In this document: positions 33,661 through 43,345 of the stretch, piece by piece
Position numbering within the stretch: the first letter of the stretch is position 1
Layout: each line of letters opens with the position of its first letter
Assembly (NCBI GenBank): GCA_965200255.1
Contig: CBDAUS010000001.1
Location: forward strand, 372,001 to 436,000
Direction: 5' to 3'
DNA: 64,000 nt
DNA from: Bin94 sp965200255
GTDB taxonomy: Bacteria; Gemmatimonadota; Gemmatimonadetes; Longimicrobiales; Gaopeijiaceae
Program-made: the position numbers and the translations under genes
The notes under the pieces: model-generated
The model's database searches: none
What the model was told of the DNA's origin: nothing
The model's input: the letters and a program-made list of their open reading frames with translations, nothing else

Positions 33661-36261
33661 ATGCCGGATTTGCGACACCTGTCCATGATGGGCTGGCGCA
33701 GCTTGCGGGGCAAACCCGCGTTCCTGCTCCTCGGCCTTGCATTGGGGGCCTGTGGCGAGCCTGGCAGGCAGGCGCCGGACGCCGACGCGCGCTCGCAGGA
33801 CGAGTCGCACGCTCCCGACACGCAACCGACGGCCCGCGCCGAGGTGCTTCGCTACCCCAGCCTTAACGGTAACATTCGCGCCGAGCTGCACATGCTGCCG
33901 CCGGTCAGCACGGGCCCGATGAGCCCGACCTGGTCGCCCGACGGCGCGTGGATCGCGTTCGCGATGGCGGGCGACATCTGGCGCATTCCTGCGCAGGGCG
34001 GCACGGCGGAGCAGCTCACCCGTGGCCCGTGGTACCACTTCGAGCCGCGTTGGAGCCCCGACGGGCGGGCGATCGCGATGACCGTGGAGACGGGCGACGG
34101 GCTCGACATCGCGCTGCTCGACGTCGCAAGCGGCGCCGTGACGGTGCTGGTAGGGGGCGGCGGGGTCGACGTGCAGCCGGAATGGAGCCCCGACGGTCGT
34201 TTCGTGTACTTCGCCACGGCGGGACGGGGGTTCGACGTTCACCGGATCGAGGTTGCGACGGGTGAACGGGAAGAGGTGGTGGCCGGGCCGGGGAGTCAGT
34301 ACCAGCCGAGCATCTCGTCCCATGGCATGCTTGCGTTCATGGCCCCGGTCGCGGGGGTGGTGGGGACAGGCGGCATCTGGACGCGGGCGCTGGACGGCGC
34401 GGAAAGTGCGGATGCTCCCGTGCTGGTGCGGGTCGAGGAAACCGCGTGGCGGGCCCGGCCCGATTGGCTGCCCGACGGCAGCGGACTAGTCTACGTGTCG
34501 GACGATGCCGGTTCCAACGACCTGGTCGTGATCGGCGCCGGTAGCGGCAACCCCCTGCGCCTCACCGAGGGGATGAGGCACGAGCTGGCCCCCAGCGTGA
34601 GCCCCGACGGTCGCCACATCGCGTTCGTTTCGAACGAGGCCGGGGGAACCGCGCTGCATGTGATGTCGGCGGCGGGAGGCGCGCGGGGCTCGTGGCGCAC
34701 GTTGGACGTGAGCGACCGCAGGCATGCCGGGCCGATGGCCACGCTGCAGGGGGTCGTGGTGGACGAAAGCGGCACGCCGGTCTCCGCCAAGGTGACCGTG
34801 GTAGCGGCCGACGGGCGCGGCTACGCGCCTCGCAGGAGTTTTCACCGGGTGCAGACGCCCGGCGAGATGCACTACTTTCGCACCGGTGCCGACGGCGCGT
34901 TCGCGGTAGAGGTCCCCGCTGGCGAGGCCACCGTCGTCGCGCGACGCGGGTTCGAGTACGCGGCAGCGACGGCCACGGTGGACCTGTCGGCCGGCGGCCG
35001 TGGCCGGGAACGCTTGGTGCTTCGTCGCCTGGTGGACGCCCGAGCCATGGGCTGGCATTCCGGCGACACCCATGTCCACGACCTTCATCAGGGGCGGTAC
35101 GGACTCTCGCACCAGGAATTCTACAACGCCCTGGTCAGCGAGGACCTCGGCGTCTCCATCTCCTTGATCCATATGGACGGCACTCGTTTGATGGGACGCT
35201 GGGATGACTTGACCGGGATGCCGCATCCACTCTCGACGGCTACCCATATTCTGCAGTACGGCCAGGAGTTCCGGGGGGCGTTTGGTCACGTGGGGCTGGC
35301 CGGGGTAGGCGAGTTTATCATGCCGCTGGTTGGCGGGGCATCGAATACGGCTTTTGCGGCGGATCGGCTCAATGCGGACTATCTCGTGGCCGCCCGAGAG
35401 CGGGGAGCGACCGGCGGGTTCATGCATCCGTTCAGCGGATCGGTTGAGACGCCCGAAAGCGTGAGCGCGTCGGAGATTCCGGTGGACGTGGCGCTTGGCG
35501 TGGGCGACTTCTACGACGTGATCTGTTTCTGGTACGACGAGTTGGCAAACGCGGAGATGTACTACCGCATTTTGAACGCGGGTTTTCGGGTGGCGGCGAC
35601 CGGCGGCACGGACAACTTCTCGGACGTTTGGCGCGACCCGGGTCCGGGCGCCAGCCGTACGTACGCTCACCTGGATGGGCCGCTCACGGTGGAGCGCTGG
35701 CTGGCCGCTATAAGGGCGCGGCGCACCTTCGCGACCAACGGCCCGCTGCTCTTCGCCACGGTGGACGGGCAGCTGCCGGGCAGCGAGATCGCGGTTGGTG
35801 AGGAGGGGGGCGGCACCAGCGGCGGCGCCGTTTCCGCGCACGAGGTGGTGGTTGACGTGGCGACGAACGACCCGCTTGACCGCGTGGAGATCGTGGTCAA
35901 TGGCGAGATCGCGGCCATACACGACGTGCGGGAGCGTGGCGAGCGCTTCCGCGTGGTCGACACGATCGAGGTCGACGGCAGCGGGTGGATCGCGGTGCGG
36001 GCGCTGGGCCCGGCTTCGCCGTCGGTTGCGGACAGCTACGCTTTCGCGCACACCAGTCCCGTGCGGATCACGTCCGGGGGGCGCGACTATCGCTCCAGTG
36101 AAGACGTGCGGTTCTTGTTGGCCGCGGTCGAGGCGTTTCGTGCGCGGGTGGTCGCGCGGGACCGTTGGGCCACGGCGGCGGACCGCGAGCGGTTTCTGGC
36201 CCGTGTGGATTCCGCCGCGTCGGTGTATAGGGCGATGCTTGCAGGGGGGCGTGGCGGGTAG
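33661..36261 (+). CDS. TolB-type propeller plus CehA/McbA-type PHP metallohydrolase, lipoprotein
   Basis: A protein of about 866 residues. Lipobox LALGAC follows a hydrophobic stretch. The first 350 residues hold PD40/TolB-like blades (TWSPDGAWIAFAMAGDIWRIP, RWSPDGRAIAMTVETG, EWSPDGRFVYFATAG, SVSPDGRHIAFVSNEAGG). A carboxypeptidase-regulatory-like segment follows (GVVVDESGTPVSAKVTVV), then a CehA/McbA-family PHP domain with metal-binding GDTHVHDLH and a later GGTDNFSD. Relatives of the last domain hydrolyse carbamates or phosphoesters, but this combination has no known substrate. Start uncertain: in-frame ATGs at 33619, 33661, 33685 and 33688 all precede the signal; none has a clear ribosome-binding site. 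Confidence 0.83.
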   Translation: MPDLRHLSMMGWRSLRGKPAFLLLGLALGACGEPGRQAPDADARSQDESHAPDTQPTARAEVLRYPSLNGNIRAELHMLPPVSTGPMSPTWSPDGAWIAFAMAGDIWRIPAQGGTAEQLTRGPWYHFEPRWSPDGRAIAMTVETGDGLDIALLDVASGAVTVLVGGGGVDVQPEWSPDGRFVYFATAGRGFDVHRIEVATGEREEVVAGPGSQYQPSISSHGMLAFMAPVAGVVGTGGIWTRALDGAESADAPVLVRVEETAWRARPDWLPDGSGLVYVSDDAGSNDLVVIGAGSGNPLRLTEGMRHELAPSVSPDGRHIAFVSNEAGGTALHVMSAAGGARGSWRTLDVSDRRHAGPMATLQGVVVDESGTPVSAKVTVVAADGRGYAPRRSFHRVQTPGEMHYFRTGADGAFAVEVPAGEATVVARRGFEYAAATATVDLSAGGRGRERLVLRRLVDARAMGWHSGDTHVHDLHQGRYGLSHQEFYNALVSEDLGVSISLIHMDGTRLMGRWDDLTGMPHPLSTATHILQYGQEFRGAFGHVGLAGVGEFIMPLVGGASNTAFAADRLNADYLVAARERGATGGFMHPFSGSVETPESVSASEIPVDVALGVGDFYDVICFWYDELANAEMYYRILNAGFRVAATGGTDNFSDVWRDPGPGASRTYAHLDGPLTVERWLAAIRARRTFATNGPLLFATVDGQLPGSEIAVGEEGGGTSGGAVSAHEVVVDVATNDPLDRVEIVVNGEIAAIHDVRERGERFRVVDTIEVDGSGWIAVRALGPASPSVADSYAFAHTSPVRITSGGRDYRSSEDVRFLLAAVEAFRARVVARDRWATAADRERFLARVDSAASVYRAMLAGGRGG

Positions 36262-36388
36262 AAGGGGCGGAGGAGCGATAGCGCATACGTCTCGGATGAC
36301 GCCGGCGGCTCAAACCGCGAACCCTTGCGGAATTGGTGACGCCTGCTTACGATCTGATACTTGTCCTGTCTTGGAAAGGAGACTCGAC

Positions 36389-36805
36389 ATGAAGACTTGG
36401 CAGACTCGTTCGTTTATCTTCGGGGGTGTGGCGCTGGCGGTGGTAGTTACCGTGATTCTGGGCTGCGAGAGCCGGACTAGCCCGAGACCTGCTGATCCTC
36501 CCCCGACGATCGGCGAAGTGCTCCAATCGCTGAAGGAGGAGCAAGCCGCAGCCTATCGCGAGATGATGGAGGCGAAAGCTGAGTACGACGCTGTGCGCAA
36601 GGCGGGGTACGCACAGTGGGCACCTAGATATCGGGCAATCAGGGAAAGAGCCCGCGCCGAGGGCAAGCCTGTGCCGGTAATGTCACCGTTGATACCCGAA
36701 GCGATGGAAGCAGGAAACAGGATTGGTGAAGCCTCGGATGAATGGATCCGCCTAAATGGGCTGATCAAGGAAGTGGAAGGACAGATGATGAGGGGAGTCA
36801 AGTGA
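36389..36805 (+). CDS. Small lipoprotein, unknown function
   Basis: A 138-residue lipoprotein: membrane stretch GVALAVVVTVILGC with Cys26, a Pro-rich linker, then a helical domain (LQSLKEEQAAAYREMMEAKAEY and APRYRAIRERARAEGKPVP) ending in a coiled-coil-like IRLNGLIKEVEG. AAGGAGA lies six bases before the ATG. No family recognised. A decayed second copy follows about 355 bases downstream. Base composition is less GC-rich than the neighbours, which may mean recent arrival. The 127 bases upstream hold no gene I can see. Confidence 0.7.
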   Translation: MKTWQTRSFIFGGVALAVVVTVILGCESRTSPRPADPPPTIGEVLQSLKEEQAAAYREMMEAKAEYDAVRKAGYAQWAPRYRAIRERARAEGKPVPVMSPLIPEAMEAGNRIGEASDEWIRLNGLIKEVEGQMMRGVK

Positions 36806-36879
36806 TATCGGCACCTGCCCCTTAGCGGCCGCAATCGTGGCGGCCGCATCACCCAGCATATGGAACACATGAACGTGTC

Positions 36880-37160
36880 TTGCTCGGATGTGGAAAGGTA
36901 CGTCAAGGCCGTGCCACGCCGGTGGAGGCCGACGCCGAGAGAAAGGCTGCGTACAGGGTAGGGTACGCACGGTGGGCACCAAGATACCAAGCAATCCAGG
37001 AAAAGGCACATGCAGAGGGCAAGCCGGTGCCAATACTGGAACCATTGATACCCGAAGCGCTGGAAGCGGGAAACAGGGCCGGTGAAGCGTCGGATGAATG
37101 GATCCGACTCAGTAGGCTGATCAAAGAGTTGGAAGGACTGACGCACGAATCGCTGGCCGT
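36880..37160 (+). pseudogene. Decayed tandem copy of the small lipoprotein gene
   Basis: The frame ADAERKAAYRVGYARWAPRYQAIQEKAHAEGK through EASDEWIRLSRLIKELEG is a close copy of residues about 65-133 of the lipoprotein at 36389. Upstream, only LLGCGK recalls the lipobox; there is no ATG or signal peptide, and the only start is a TTG at 36880. Downstream the homology ends near 37150 and the frame runs on into the antisense of the permease gene. Best read as a truncated tandem duplicate. The 36806-36879 stretch shows nothing else. Confidence 0.65.
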
Positions 37161-37184
37161 CGCCGCAACCGCCCCTCCCCGCCC

Positions 37185-39464
37185 CTACGACCGATCCGGC
37201 CTCGTCAGGATAGACGCCTGGGGCAACATGGCCACGCCGCGCCGGTGGCTGATCATGATCAGGGGGCAGTCGGTCGCACGCGCAATGTCCAACATGAGCG
37301 TGCTGAACACGGCGCGGCGCCGGCCGCTGCGGTGGAACCCGAGCACGAGAAGGTCGACGTTGCGGGCGCGCCGGGCCACCTCTCCCACGACGTCGTTGCC
37401 GAGCTCCAGCTCGGCGTGCGCCATGGGGCCGACCTCGTCCCACGCCAGCCGTTCCAGATCGCGCAGCTTGCGTCGGCGCACCCCAGGGTCCGCGTTTTCC
37501 GACAGGACGCCCAGGTAGGTCACGTCGCGGGGCGCCGTACGGCTCAAGCTTCCCAACAGTCGGGCGCGGACCGCGCTTTGGTCGCGGCCCCCGCGCGACG
37601 GCACCAGGATGCGGTGGGCGCTTTCGGGGGTCCACGCCGTTGGGGCGCGCAGGATCACCACGTCCGCGTCGACGGTGCCGATCATCCGCGCCAGCGGCCC
37701 CGCCATGAGCGATTGGTCCAGGTGTCCCACCCCCATGAGCAGACTCTCGCAGCGGGTGGCCTCGGCGACCCGCGCGATCTCGCGCCACGGATCGGCATGC
37801 ATCGTGATCAGCGCCTCGGGGCGAAGATCAACCTTTAGCGCCGTGGTCAGCGCCCCACCCAGAACCGCCTGCGCGTCGTCAACCCCCTGCGCCAGCCCGT
37901 CTCTTGGACTCAGTTCCGGCGGCGCCACCACCGACAGCAGCTGCACCCGGGACACTTCGGGCGGCGCCAGCGCCTTGCCCATGGTCACCATCGTCTCGGC
38001 GTTGGCCGGATTGGCGATGGGCACGAGCACGACGGGGCGGCGTCCGCGCAGTTTCACCATCTGCGGATCGCGCGCCTCGGACGAGGCATCGACGACGCGC
38101 GCACGCGGCGCCAAATACACCGTATACAGCACGGCCCCCACGCCGAGCCAGAGCGCCGCCATAACCCCTGCGGGCGGAACGGCCACGGCCTGGTAGAGCG
38201 CAATCGCCACGCACGCGGCGCCGCCGACGATCGGCACCGCCGGGAACCAAGGCGTACGGAATCCGCGCGGCCCTCCCGCACGCTTGCGCGCCATGTACCC
38301 GATCGCGTGCGTCAGCGCGAAGCTGGCCAGGAAAATCAAGCTGGCCATGGCGCCCGCCGCCGCCACGTCCGGCACGGCTATCAGCAGGAAGGCCACCACC
38401 ATGGCGCTCAATCGAATGGCGGCCGTGGGGGTTCCCGTTCCCGGCGCCCGTTTGGCCAGGCGCGGCGGGAGCGTGCGATCCGCCCCCATGGTGCGTGCAA
38501 AGCGCGACGCCGCGAGCAAGTTCGCCTGTAACGCCGACAGCATGGACAACAGTCCGGCAACCACCACGAGCCAGTAGCCGGGAGACCCCATGAAGTTCCG
38601 CACCGCCACCGCGACCAGTATCTCCGTATTCGCCTCGGCGGCTTCGACAATGGACTGATCAGGGCTCCCAGCCGCCACGATCAGGAACAACAGCGGCAGG
38701 TAGATCAGCAGCGCCGTGCCAAGCGACAGGAACATCGCGCGCGGCACGTTGCGCCGGGCATCGCGAACCTCGCCCCCCACCGCCGCAATCAGGTCGAAAC
38801 CTTGCAGCGCGATGAACGTGTACCCCATCGCCTGCGCCAGCCCGGTGAACCCGTCCGAGAAGAAGGGCCGAAACCGCCCGGCGAGGTCGCCTGGGGCAGG
38901 CGGCTCGGCGACCATGGCCAGGAAGCCCGCGACGATCACGATGGCAAAGACGATCACCTTCCCGATCGTCTCGACTTGGCCTCCGCCCGCCGCCGATCGG
39001 GTGAGGCGCCACGCGTAGAACCCCACCGCAACCAGCGCATACACCACCAGGGCGCCCCGCGTCCCGATCCACCCGGGCACGTCGCCCAAAGCGAGCACCG
39101 CGACCTGCTCGATCAGCGGAATCAGGAATACCGCAAACCCCATCGCGTACAACACCGCCGCGACGACCGAGGCGAACCACACCACCCACCCCACCGCGAA
39201 GGCGGCTTCCACGGTCAGTACGTTGCGCGCATAGGTGTACGTCCCGCCCGACTGCGGGAACCGCGCCGCCAGCTCGGCGAATGACGCCACCGTGATCATG
39301 GCGATGCAGCCATTCAGCGCGAACGCCAGCATCGCGCTCGGCCCCGTCGTGGCGAACGCGACCCCCGCGAGGGCCAGGATGCCGCCGCCGACGATCGCAC
39401 CGACGCCGACGCCGGTCGCGCCTACGAGCCCGAGATGCCGACCCGAAGCAGCCGCGTCGCTCAT
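37185..39464 (-). CDS. APC-superfamily amino-acid permease fused to tandem Usp domains
   Basis: A 759-residue protein. Residues about 1-440 form a 12-helix amino-acid permease: GVGVGAIVGGGILALAG in helix 1, SFAELAARFPQSGGTYTYAR in helix 2-3, and GYTFIALQGFDLIAAVGGEVRDARRNVPRA around helix 6. Two universal-stress-protein-like domains follow (about 465-610 and 615-750) with VVLVPIANPANAETMV and RILVPSRGGRDQSA; both lack a perfect G-2x-G-9x-G-S/T ATP loop by eye. Such fusions may gate transport in response to nucleotide or stress. The start is 13 bases after the S9 peptidase stop, pointing to peptide breakdown coupled to uptake. Confidence 0.9.
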   Translation of the reverse strand: MSDAAASGRHLGLVGATGVGVGAIVGGGILALAGVAFATTGPSAMLAFALNGCIAMITVASFAELAARFPQSGGTYTYARNVLTVEAAFAVGWVVWFASVVAAVLYAMGFAVFLIPLIEQVAVLALGDVPGWIGTRGALVVYALVAVGFYAWRLTRSAAGGGQVETIGKVIVFAIVIVAGFLAMVAEPPAPGDLAGRFRPFFSDGFTGLAQAMGYTFIALQGFDLIAAVGGEVRDARRNVPRAMFLSLGTALLIYLPLLFLIVAAGSPDQSIVEAAEANTEILVAVAVRNFMGSPGYWLVVVAGLLSMLSALQANLLAASRFARTMGADRTLPPRLAKRAPGTGTPTAAIRLSAMVVAFLLIAVPDVAAAGAMASLIFLASFALTHAIGYMARKRAGGPRGFRTPWFPAVPIVGGAACVAIALYQAVAVPPAGVMAALWLGVGAVLYTVYLAPRARVVDASSEARDPQMVKLRGRRPVVLVPIANPANAETMVTMGKALAPPEVSRVQLLSVVAPPELSPRDGLAQGVDDAQAVLGGALTTALKVDLRPEALITMHADPWREIARVAEATRCESLLMGVGHLDQSLMAGPLARMIGTVDADVVILRAPTAWTPESAHRILVPSRGGRDQSAVRARLLGSLSRTAPRDVTYLGVLSENADPGVRRRKLRDLERLAWDEVGPMAHAELELGNDVVGEVARRARNVDLLVLGFHRSGRRRAVFSTLMLDIARATDCPLIMISHRRGVAMLPQASILTRPDRS

Positions 39465-39477
39465 GTGGTTGGCCTCA

Positions 39478-42162
39478 TCACGTCACCGGGACCTCGTCGT
39501 CGGCCAGATGCAGATCGAGCCACGCGGCCCAGCGCGCCCACAAGTCAAGCAGCGTCTCGCGCGTGGCCGGGCCGTGATCCTCGAACGGGTACAGGTACAT
39601 GGCCGCTTCCTTGCCCAGTCCATTGAGCGCGTGGAACAGGCGCGGCGAATGATCGGGAGCGGTCCCCACGTTCTGATCGTGCAAGCCGTGGTACAGCAGC
39701 ACCGCTCCAGTCAGATTGTTCGCGTACACGAACGGCGACATGCCCAGGTACACTTCGCGCGCGTCCCAGAAAATCCGGCGCTCGGTCTGGAAACCAAGAG
39801 GGGTGAAAGTGCGGTTGTAGTTGCCGTCGCCGGCGATCCCCGCCTTGAAGAACGGCGTATGCACCATGGCGTTCAGGGTGCCGAACGCGCCGTACGAATG
39901 CCCGCCCAGGCCCAGCCGGCGCCTGTCGATAAGACCACGGGCGTCCAGCTCGTCGATCACCGCCGCCAGGTTGTTGCGCAAGTCGTTCTCGTAGTTGTTG
40001 TTCATGCGTCCGGCCTCGCCGACGATCGGCGCATCCGGTTCAACCACGACGTACCCAAGGCGAATCAGGTACTCAATCGAACGGGTCCCGAAGTTGGGGA
40101 ACGCGTTCATGTTGAACGTGCGACCGCGTTCGTCGTACGACTCCTGGTCCTCGTATTCGCGAGGATAGAACCAGAACATCGCCGGCCGCCGCTCGCCCTC
40201 CTGATAATCCGGCGGCAACGTCACGTTGACCAGAAAGCGGAAGCCGTCCGGACGCTCCACGGTGAACCGCTGCCGCGGCGCGTTGGTCAGATCGGGCGTG
40301 TAGTCGACATTGTCGGTAAGCTGTCGTCGCGCATCCCCTTCAACCACGAAGGCCTGCCCAATTTCGGTCGGGCTCTCGCGCTGGACCACGAACCGCTCGG
40401 CATCCGCGTCCAGCACTGCGGTCACGCGCTCCCACTGCCCGTCGTTCGAGCTCTCGTAAATCCGCTCCTTGTCGCCGGTCTGAAGCGTTACGCGGTCCAC
40501 GAAGCTTTGGGGCGATTGCTCCAGCGGATCCTCGAAGTACTGCGTGCCAGCCAGGAAGACCGACGCCGCTTCGCCCTCGCCAACCACCTCCACCGTGTGC
40601 CCGGATCCCGAACCGCCTCCACCGCCGCCGAACCGGAACGCTGCGCCGCCGCCAACCCGGCCGTCGTTCATCAACAGCGATCCGGGATTGGCGTAGAAGT
40701 CCTCGGTGTCCCATTCGCTGATCTCGTAGCGCGTCCCGGGATCGTCCAGCCGCACCGCGTATTGGGTCACGTCGCCTCGGCCGCCACCGCCTCCGAAACC
40801 ACCTCGGCCGCCACCGCCGCCGCCCTGCGTAACGAACAGCCAGCCATAGTCTTCCGAATACCTGTGGCTGGACATGCGCTGCCGACTCTCGTAGAGCACC
40901 GTCTCGTCGCTCTCGCCGAACGGCGGCGCCCACAGCATGACGCGATCCATGCGACGGCCAGCCTCGTCGTCCTCCTCTTCGGCCTCCTCGTCATCCGCTT
41001 CTTCGTCTTCTTCCGGCGCAGGTTCCATGCGCAGGTAAACGAGCCCGGCGCCGTCCTCCCGCCACGCGATTGCCCTACGCTCGGATTCCTCCTCGTCGCC
41101 GGCGACGCCGGGAGCAGAGGGCGCACCGCGAATCCCGGTGTTCAGTTCCGTGGCCTCGATCTCCGCCAAAACGGCGCCGTCGCGGTCCCAGATTTCCTCA
41201 ACTCGGCCAAAACTCGTCACGGGAACGATATAGCTGAACGGCCGCTGCATGGTGGTCACGCGTGCGTGCAGACCGTCCGGCGAGAAATCGAAACTGCGGA
41301 TCATGGCGGGCGCTCCGACGTTTGTCACGCCCCGGTCGTTGACCGAAATCACGGCCAGCTGCCCGGTCACGTGCCATTCCAGGAGTGCCTCGTCGTGGGG
41401 CGTCGCCATGAGACTCGCGTACGTGCGCAAAACGTTCTTGCCGTCCTCGGTGTGCTTGACCTGGGGGCCGCTCGGCACCTGGGACGCGCTGGGGCGCGGC
41501 GCACGGTCGTCCGGGATCAGCACGGTCGCGATCTCGTCGCCCCCCGACGTCCATTCAAAGTTGGTGACCATCGTGGCGAGCACCGCATTGCGGGTAACGC
41601 GCCGCGAATCCCCGCTCGTCGGATCGGCCACGTAGATGTGCGTGGCGTCGTCGGTGTGCGCGTAGAACGCAAGCTGCGACCCGTCGGGCGACCAGCTCGG
41701 TGCGGACACGCGCGCGCCGGCGGGCACCTCAATCTCGGTGACCGAACCATCGGCTGCCGAGATCACGCTCAGTCCAGCCATGCTTCTGATCGACAGGCTG
41801 CGGTGACGGTTGGCCTGCGGCTCCAAGAACTGCCCGCCAAGCTCGTCGAAGGGACGCGAGAAACGGTCCATCGTGACGGGCCCGTCGCTCACCTGGTGCA
41901 GGAACCACGCCCCGTCCGGGCTGGGTTGGTTGAGCGTGACGTTCAGGTATCGCGGCGCCAGCACGGCATCGGCGATCTCCTGGGGAGGCTGCACCCACTC
42001 CGTGGCGTCCAGGATGGCCCTCGCGCCGGTCGGGTCTTGCGCGGCGGCGTCCTGGGCCTGGACGTGGGCCGGGTGCAAGATGGGGGCGGCTAGCGCGAGG
42101 ACGGCCGCGAGGAGTGGAGCGCGGACGGGTGGGGGGGCGAGGGGGCGGTGTACGCGGGTCAT
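39478..42162 (-). CDS. S9 family peptidase with low-complexity insert
   Basis: An 894-residue exported prolyl-oligopeptidase-family enzyme. Signal peptide (APLLAAVLALAAPILHPAHVQAQ), beta-propeller, then a catalytic domain with Ser in GLGGHSYGAFG, Asp in YHGLHDQNVG and His in PFEDHGPATR. The propeller is interrupted by a very acidic stretch (EEDEEADDEEAEEEDDEAG) and Gly-rich loops (GGGGGGRGGFGGGGGRG; FGGGGGGSGSG), which look disordered and could bind Ca2+ or extend to the surface. GGAG sits eight bases before the ATG at 42162; the longer open frame to 42219 lacks a signal. It is followed at 13 bases by the amino-acid permease. Confidence 0.92.
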   Translation of the reverse strand: MTRVHRPLAPPPVRAPLLAAVLALAAPILHPAHVQAQDAAAQDPTGARAILDATEWVQPPQEIADAVLAPRYLNVTLNQPSPDGAWFLHQVSDGPVTMDRFSRPFDELGGQFLEPQANRHRSLSIRSMAGLSVISAADGSVTEIEVPAGARVSAPSWSPDGSQLAFYAHTDDATHIYVADPTSGDSRRVTRNAVLATMVTNFEWTSGGDEIATVLIPDDRAPRPSASQVPSGPQVKHTEDGKNVLRTYASLMATPHDEALLEWHVTGQLAVISVNDRGVTNVGAPAMIRSFDFSPDGLHARVTTMQRPFSYIVPVTSFGRVEEIWDRDGAVLAEIEATELNTGIRGAPSAPGVAGDEEESERRAIAWREDGAGLVYLRMEPAPEEDEEADDEEAEEEDDEAGRRMDRVMLWAPPFGESDETVLYESRQRMSSHRYSEDYGWLFVTQGGGGGGRGGFGGGGGRGDVTQYAVRLDDPGTRYEISEWDTEDFYANPGSLLMNDGRVGGGAAFRFGGGGGGSGSGHTVEVVGEGEAASVFLAGTQYFEDPLEQSPQSFVDRVTLQTGDKERIYESSNDGQWERVTAVLDADAERFVVQRESPTEIGQAFVVEGDARRQLTDNVDYTPDLTNAPRQRFTVERPDGFRFLVNVTLPPDYQEGERRPAMFWFYPREYEDQESYDERGRTFNMNAFPNFGTRSIEYLIRLGYVVVEPDAPIVGEAGRMNNNYENDLRNNLAAVIDELDARGLIDRRRLGLGGHSYGAFGTLNAMVHTPFFKAGIAGDGNYNRTFTPLGFQTERRIFWDAREVYLGMSPFVYANNLTGAVLLYHGLHDQNVGTAPDHSPRLFHALNGLGKEAAMYLYPFEDHGPATRETLLDLWARWAAWLDLHLADDEVPVT

Positions 42163-42364
42163 TTGTCGATCTCCGTCAGAATGGTGCGAACGCGGGAGCG
42201 TCATTGGGGCACGGTACAAGGTGGGGTGGTCGGGGCGATTGCGACAGGGGGCGGCCCAACACGCGGTACCCGGGGCGTAGCTGTCGTTGACAATCGGGCA
42301 TGCCTCGCTTCACCGTTATCGACAGTTGGATCACTTCCCAACCACACAAGGAGATTCTGTAGCC

Positions 42365-43280
42365 ATGCGACGGTCAGCCAGTCCACTTCTCGTCTTCCTG
42401 CTAGCCAGCTGGCGATGCCTGATAGCTCCGAACGACGGATCTGCCCAGTTGGGACCGACGGTCATCCTTGAAGACAGCGTCGTGCTGCGTGAGACCGACA
42501 AGCACTACGTAGGCCAACCGATTGGTCTGCAACTCGCCGGCGACGGTTCCTTTCTCGTTACGGATGGCTTTTCGAATTCGGCATTGCGATTCGGTAGCGA
42601 TGGCACGCTGTTGACGGTATACGGCGGTCAGGGTGGCGGGCCCGGCGAATTCGGCTACATCTTGCACGCAGCGTTCATCAAGGATGATCTGGTGGGTCCG
42701 GGTAAGTCTGCCTGACGTGTATGTCGACAATCCGATTGCGCTTGTTGCGCTCGGAAACACAACATTGGCTCGTGATGACGACAACTTCATAATCGGGTTT
42801 GCTGCTGCAACATCTCTGTTGCGCGTGACGACACAAGGTTCCGTATTGGACACGCTTGTGCCAATAGTCGCGCGCCGGCGTGGCGTGCCACCCGCGCACA
42901 CATTTTCGCCCGAGAACGTGCGCAATATCGGGTGGGGTGGATTGTTCGCTTCGCTATCCGGCCTTACGCTGATATCACGGGACGATCTGGGCAACGTTCT
43001 GCTGGTTCACCGGGACAGCAGGCTGGAAGGACAGCAGCGAATGTATGGCACGTTTTTCGTGTCCAGCATGGATCGAAGTGGAGGTAAGCAATGTCCGGAT
43101 ACGCAAATCCCTACGTCGGACGCCGGCCTTGCGGTGCTACAGTTTCGCGGCGACGAGCTGTTTGTCTTGGATCAACGCGTGGATACGAGCGCAGGGCAAG
43201 GGGTTCAAAGTGTCATTCGACGATTCTTGATTGATGCGGCGGACTGCACGAGCATTGTCGTATCTCGGCACGAACGGTGA
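42365..43280 (+). pseudogene. Broken six-bladed beta-propeller protein gene
   Basis: The first part, from ATG 42365 (signal peptide RRSASPLLVFLLASWRC, then VGQPIGLQLAGDGSFLVTDG and TVYGGQGGGPGEFGYIL), is a propeller N-terminus, but the frame stops at 42715. Propeller-like sequence resumes in another frame from about 42715 (VYVDNPIALVALGNTTLARDDDNF to the stop at 43280). A stretch of blades normally between the two parts is missing, so this is an internal deletion plus frameshift rather than one sequencing error. Composition is lower in GC than around it. The 202 bases before it (42163-42364) hold no gene I can see; a TTGACA at 42287 lacks a matching -10. Confidence 0.65.
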
Positions 43281-43345
43281 CGACCGGTGCGCGGAATGAT
43301 CGGCAAAGGGCGATGAACTGTGGTGCTGGCGGTGATCATGAGCGT

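Noticed and set aside
34486..36051. A 521-residue minus-strand open frame over the PHP lipoprotein
   Set aside because: Antisense of a gene with clear domains; composition of a shadow frame.
39235..42093. A 952-residue plus-strand open frame antisense to the S9 peptidase
   Set aside because: GC-rich shadow: no signal peptide, no known domain, His/Arg/Gly-rich composition typical of antisense frames; the minus-strand frame is a complete enzyme.
42287..42292. TTGACA as a promoter for the broken propeller gene
   Set aside because: No acceptable -10 hexamer at 16-18 bp from it.
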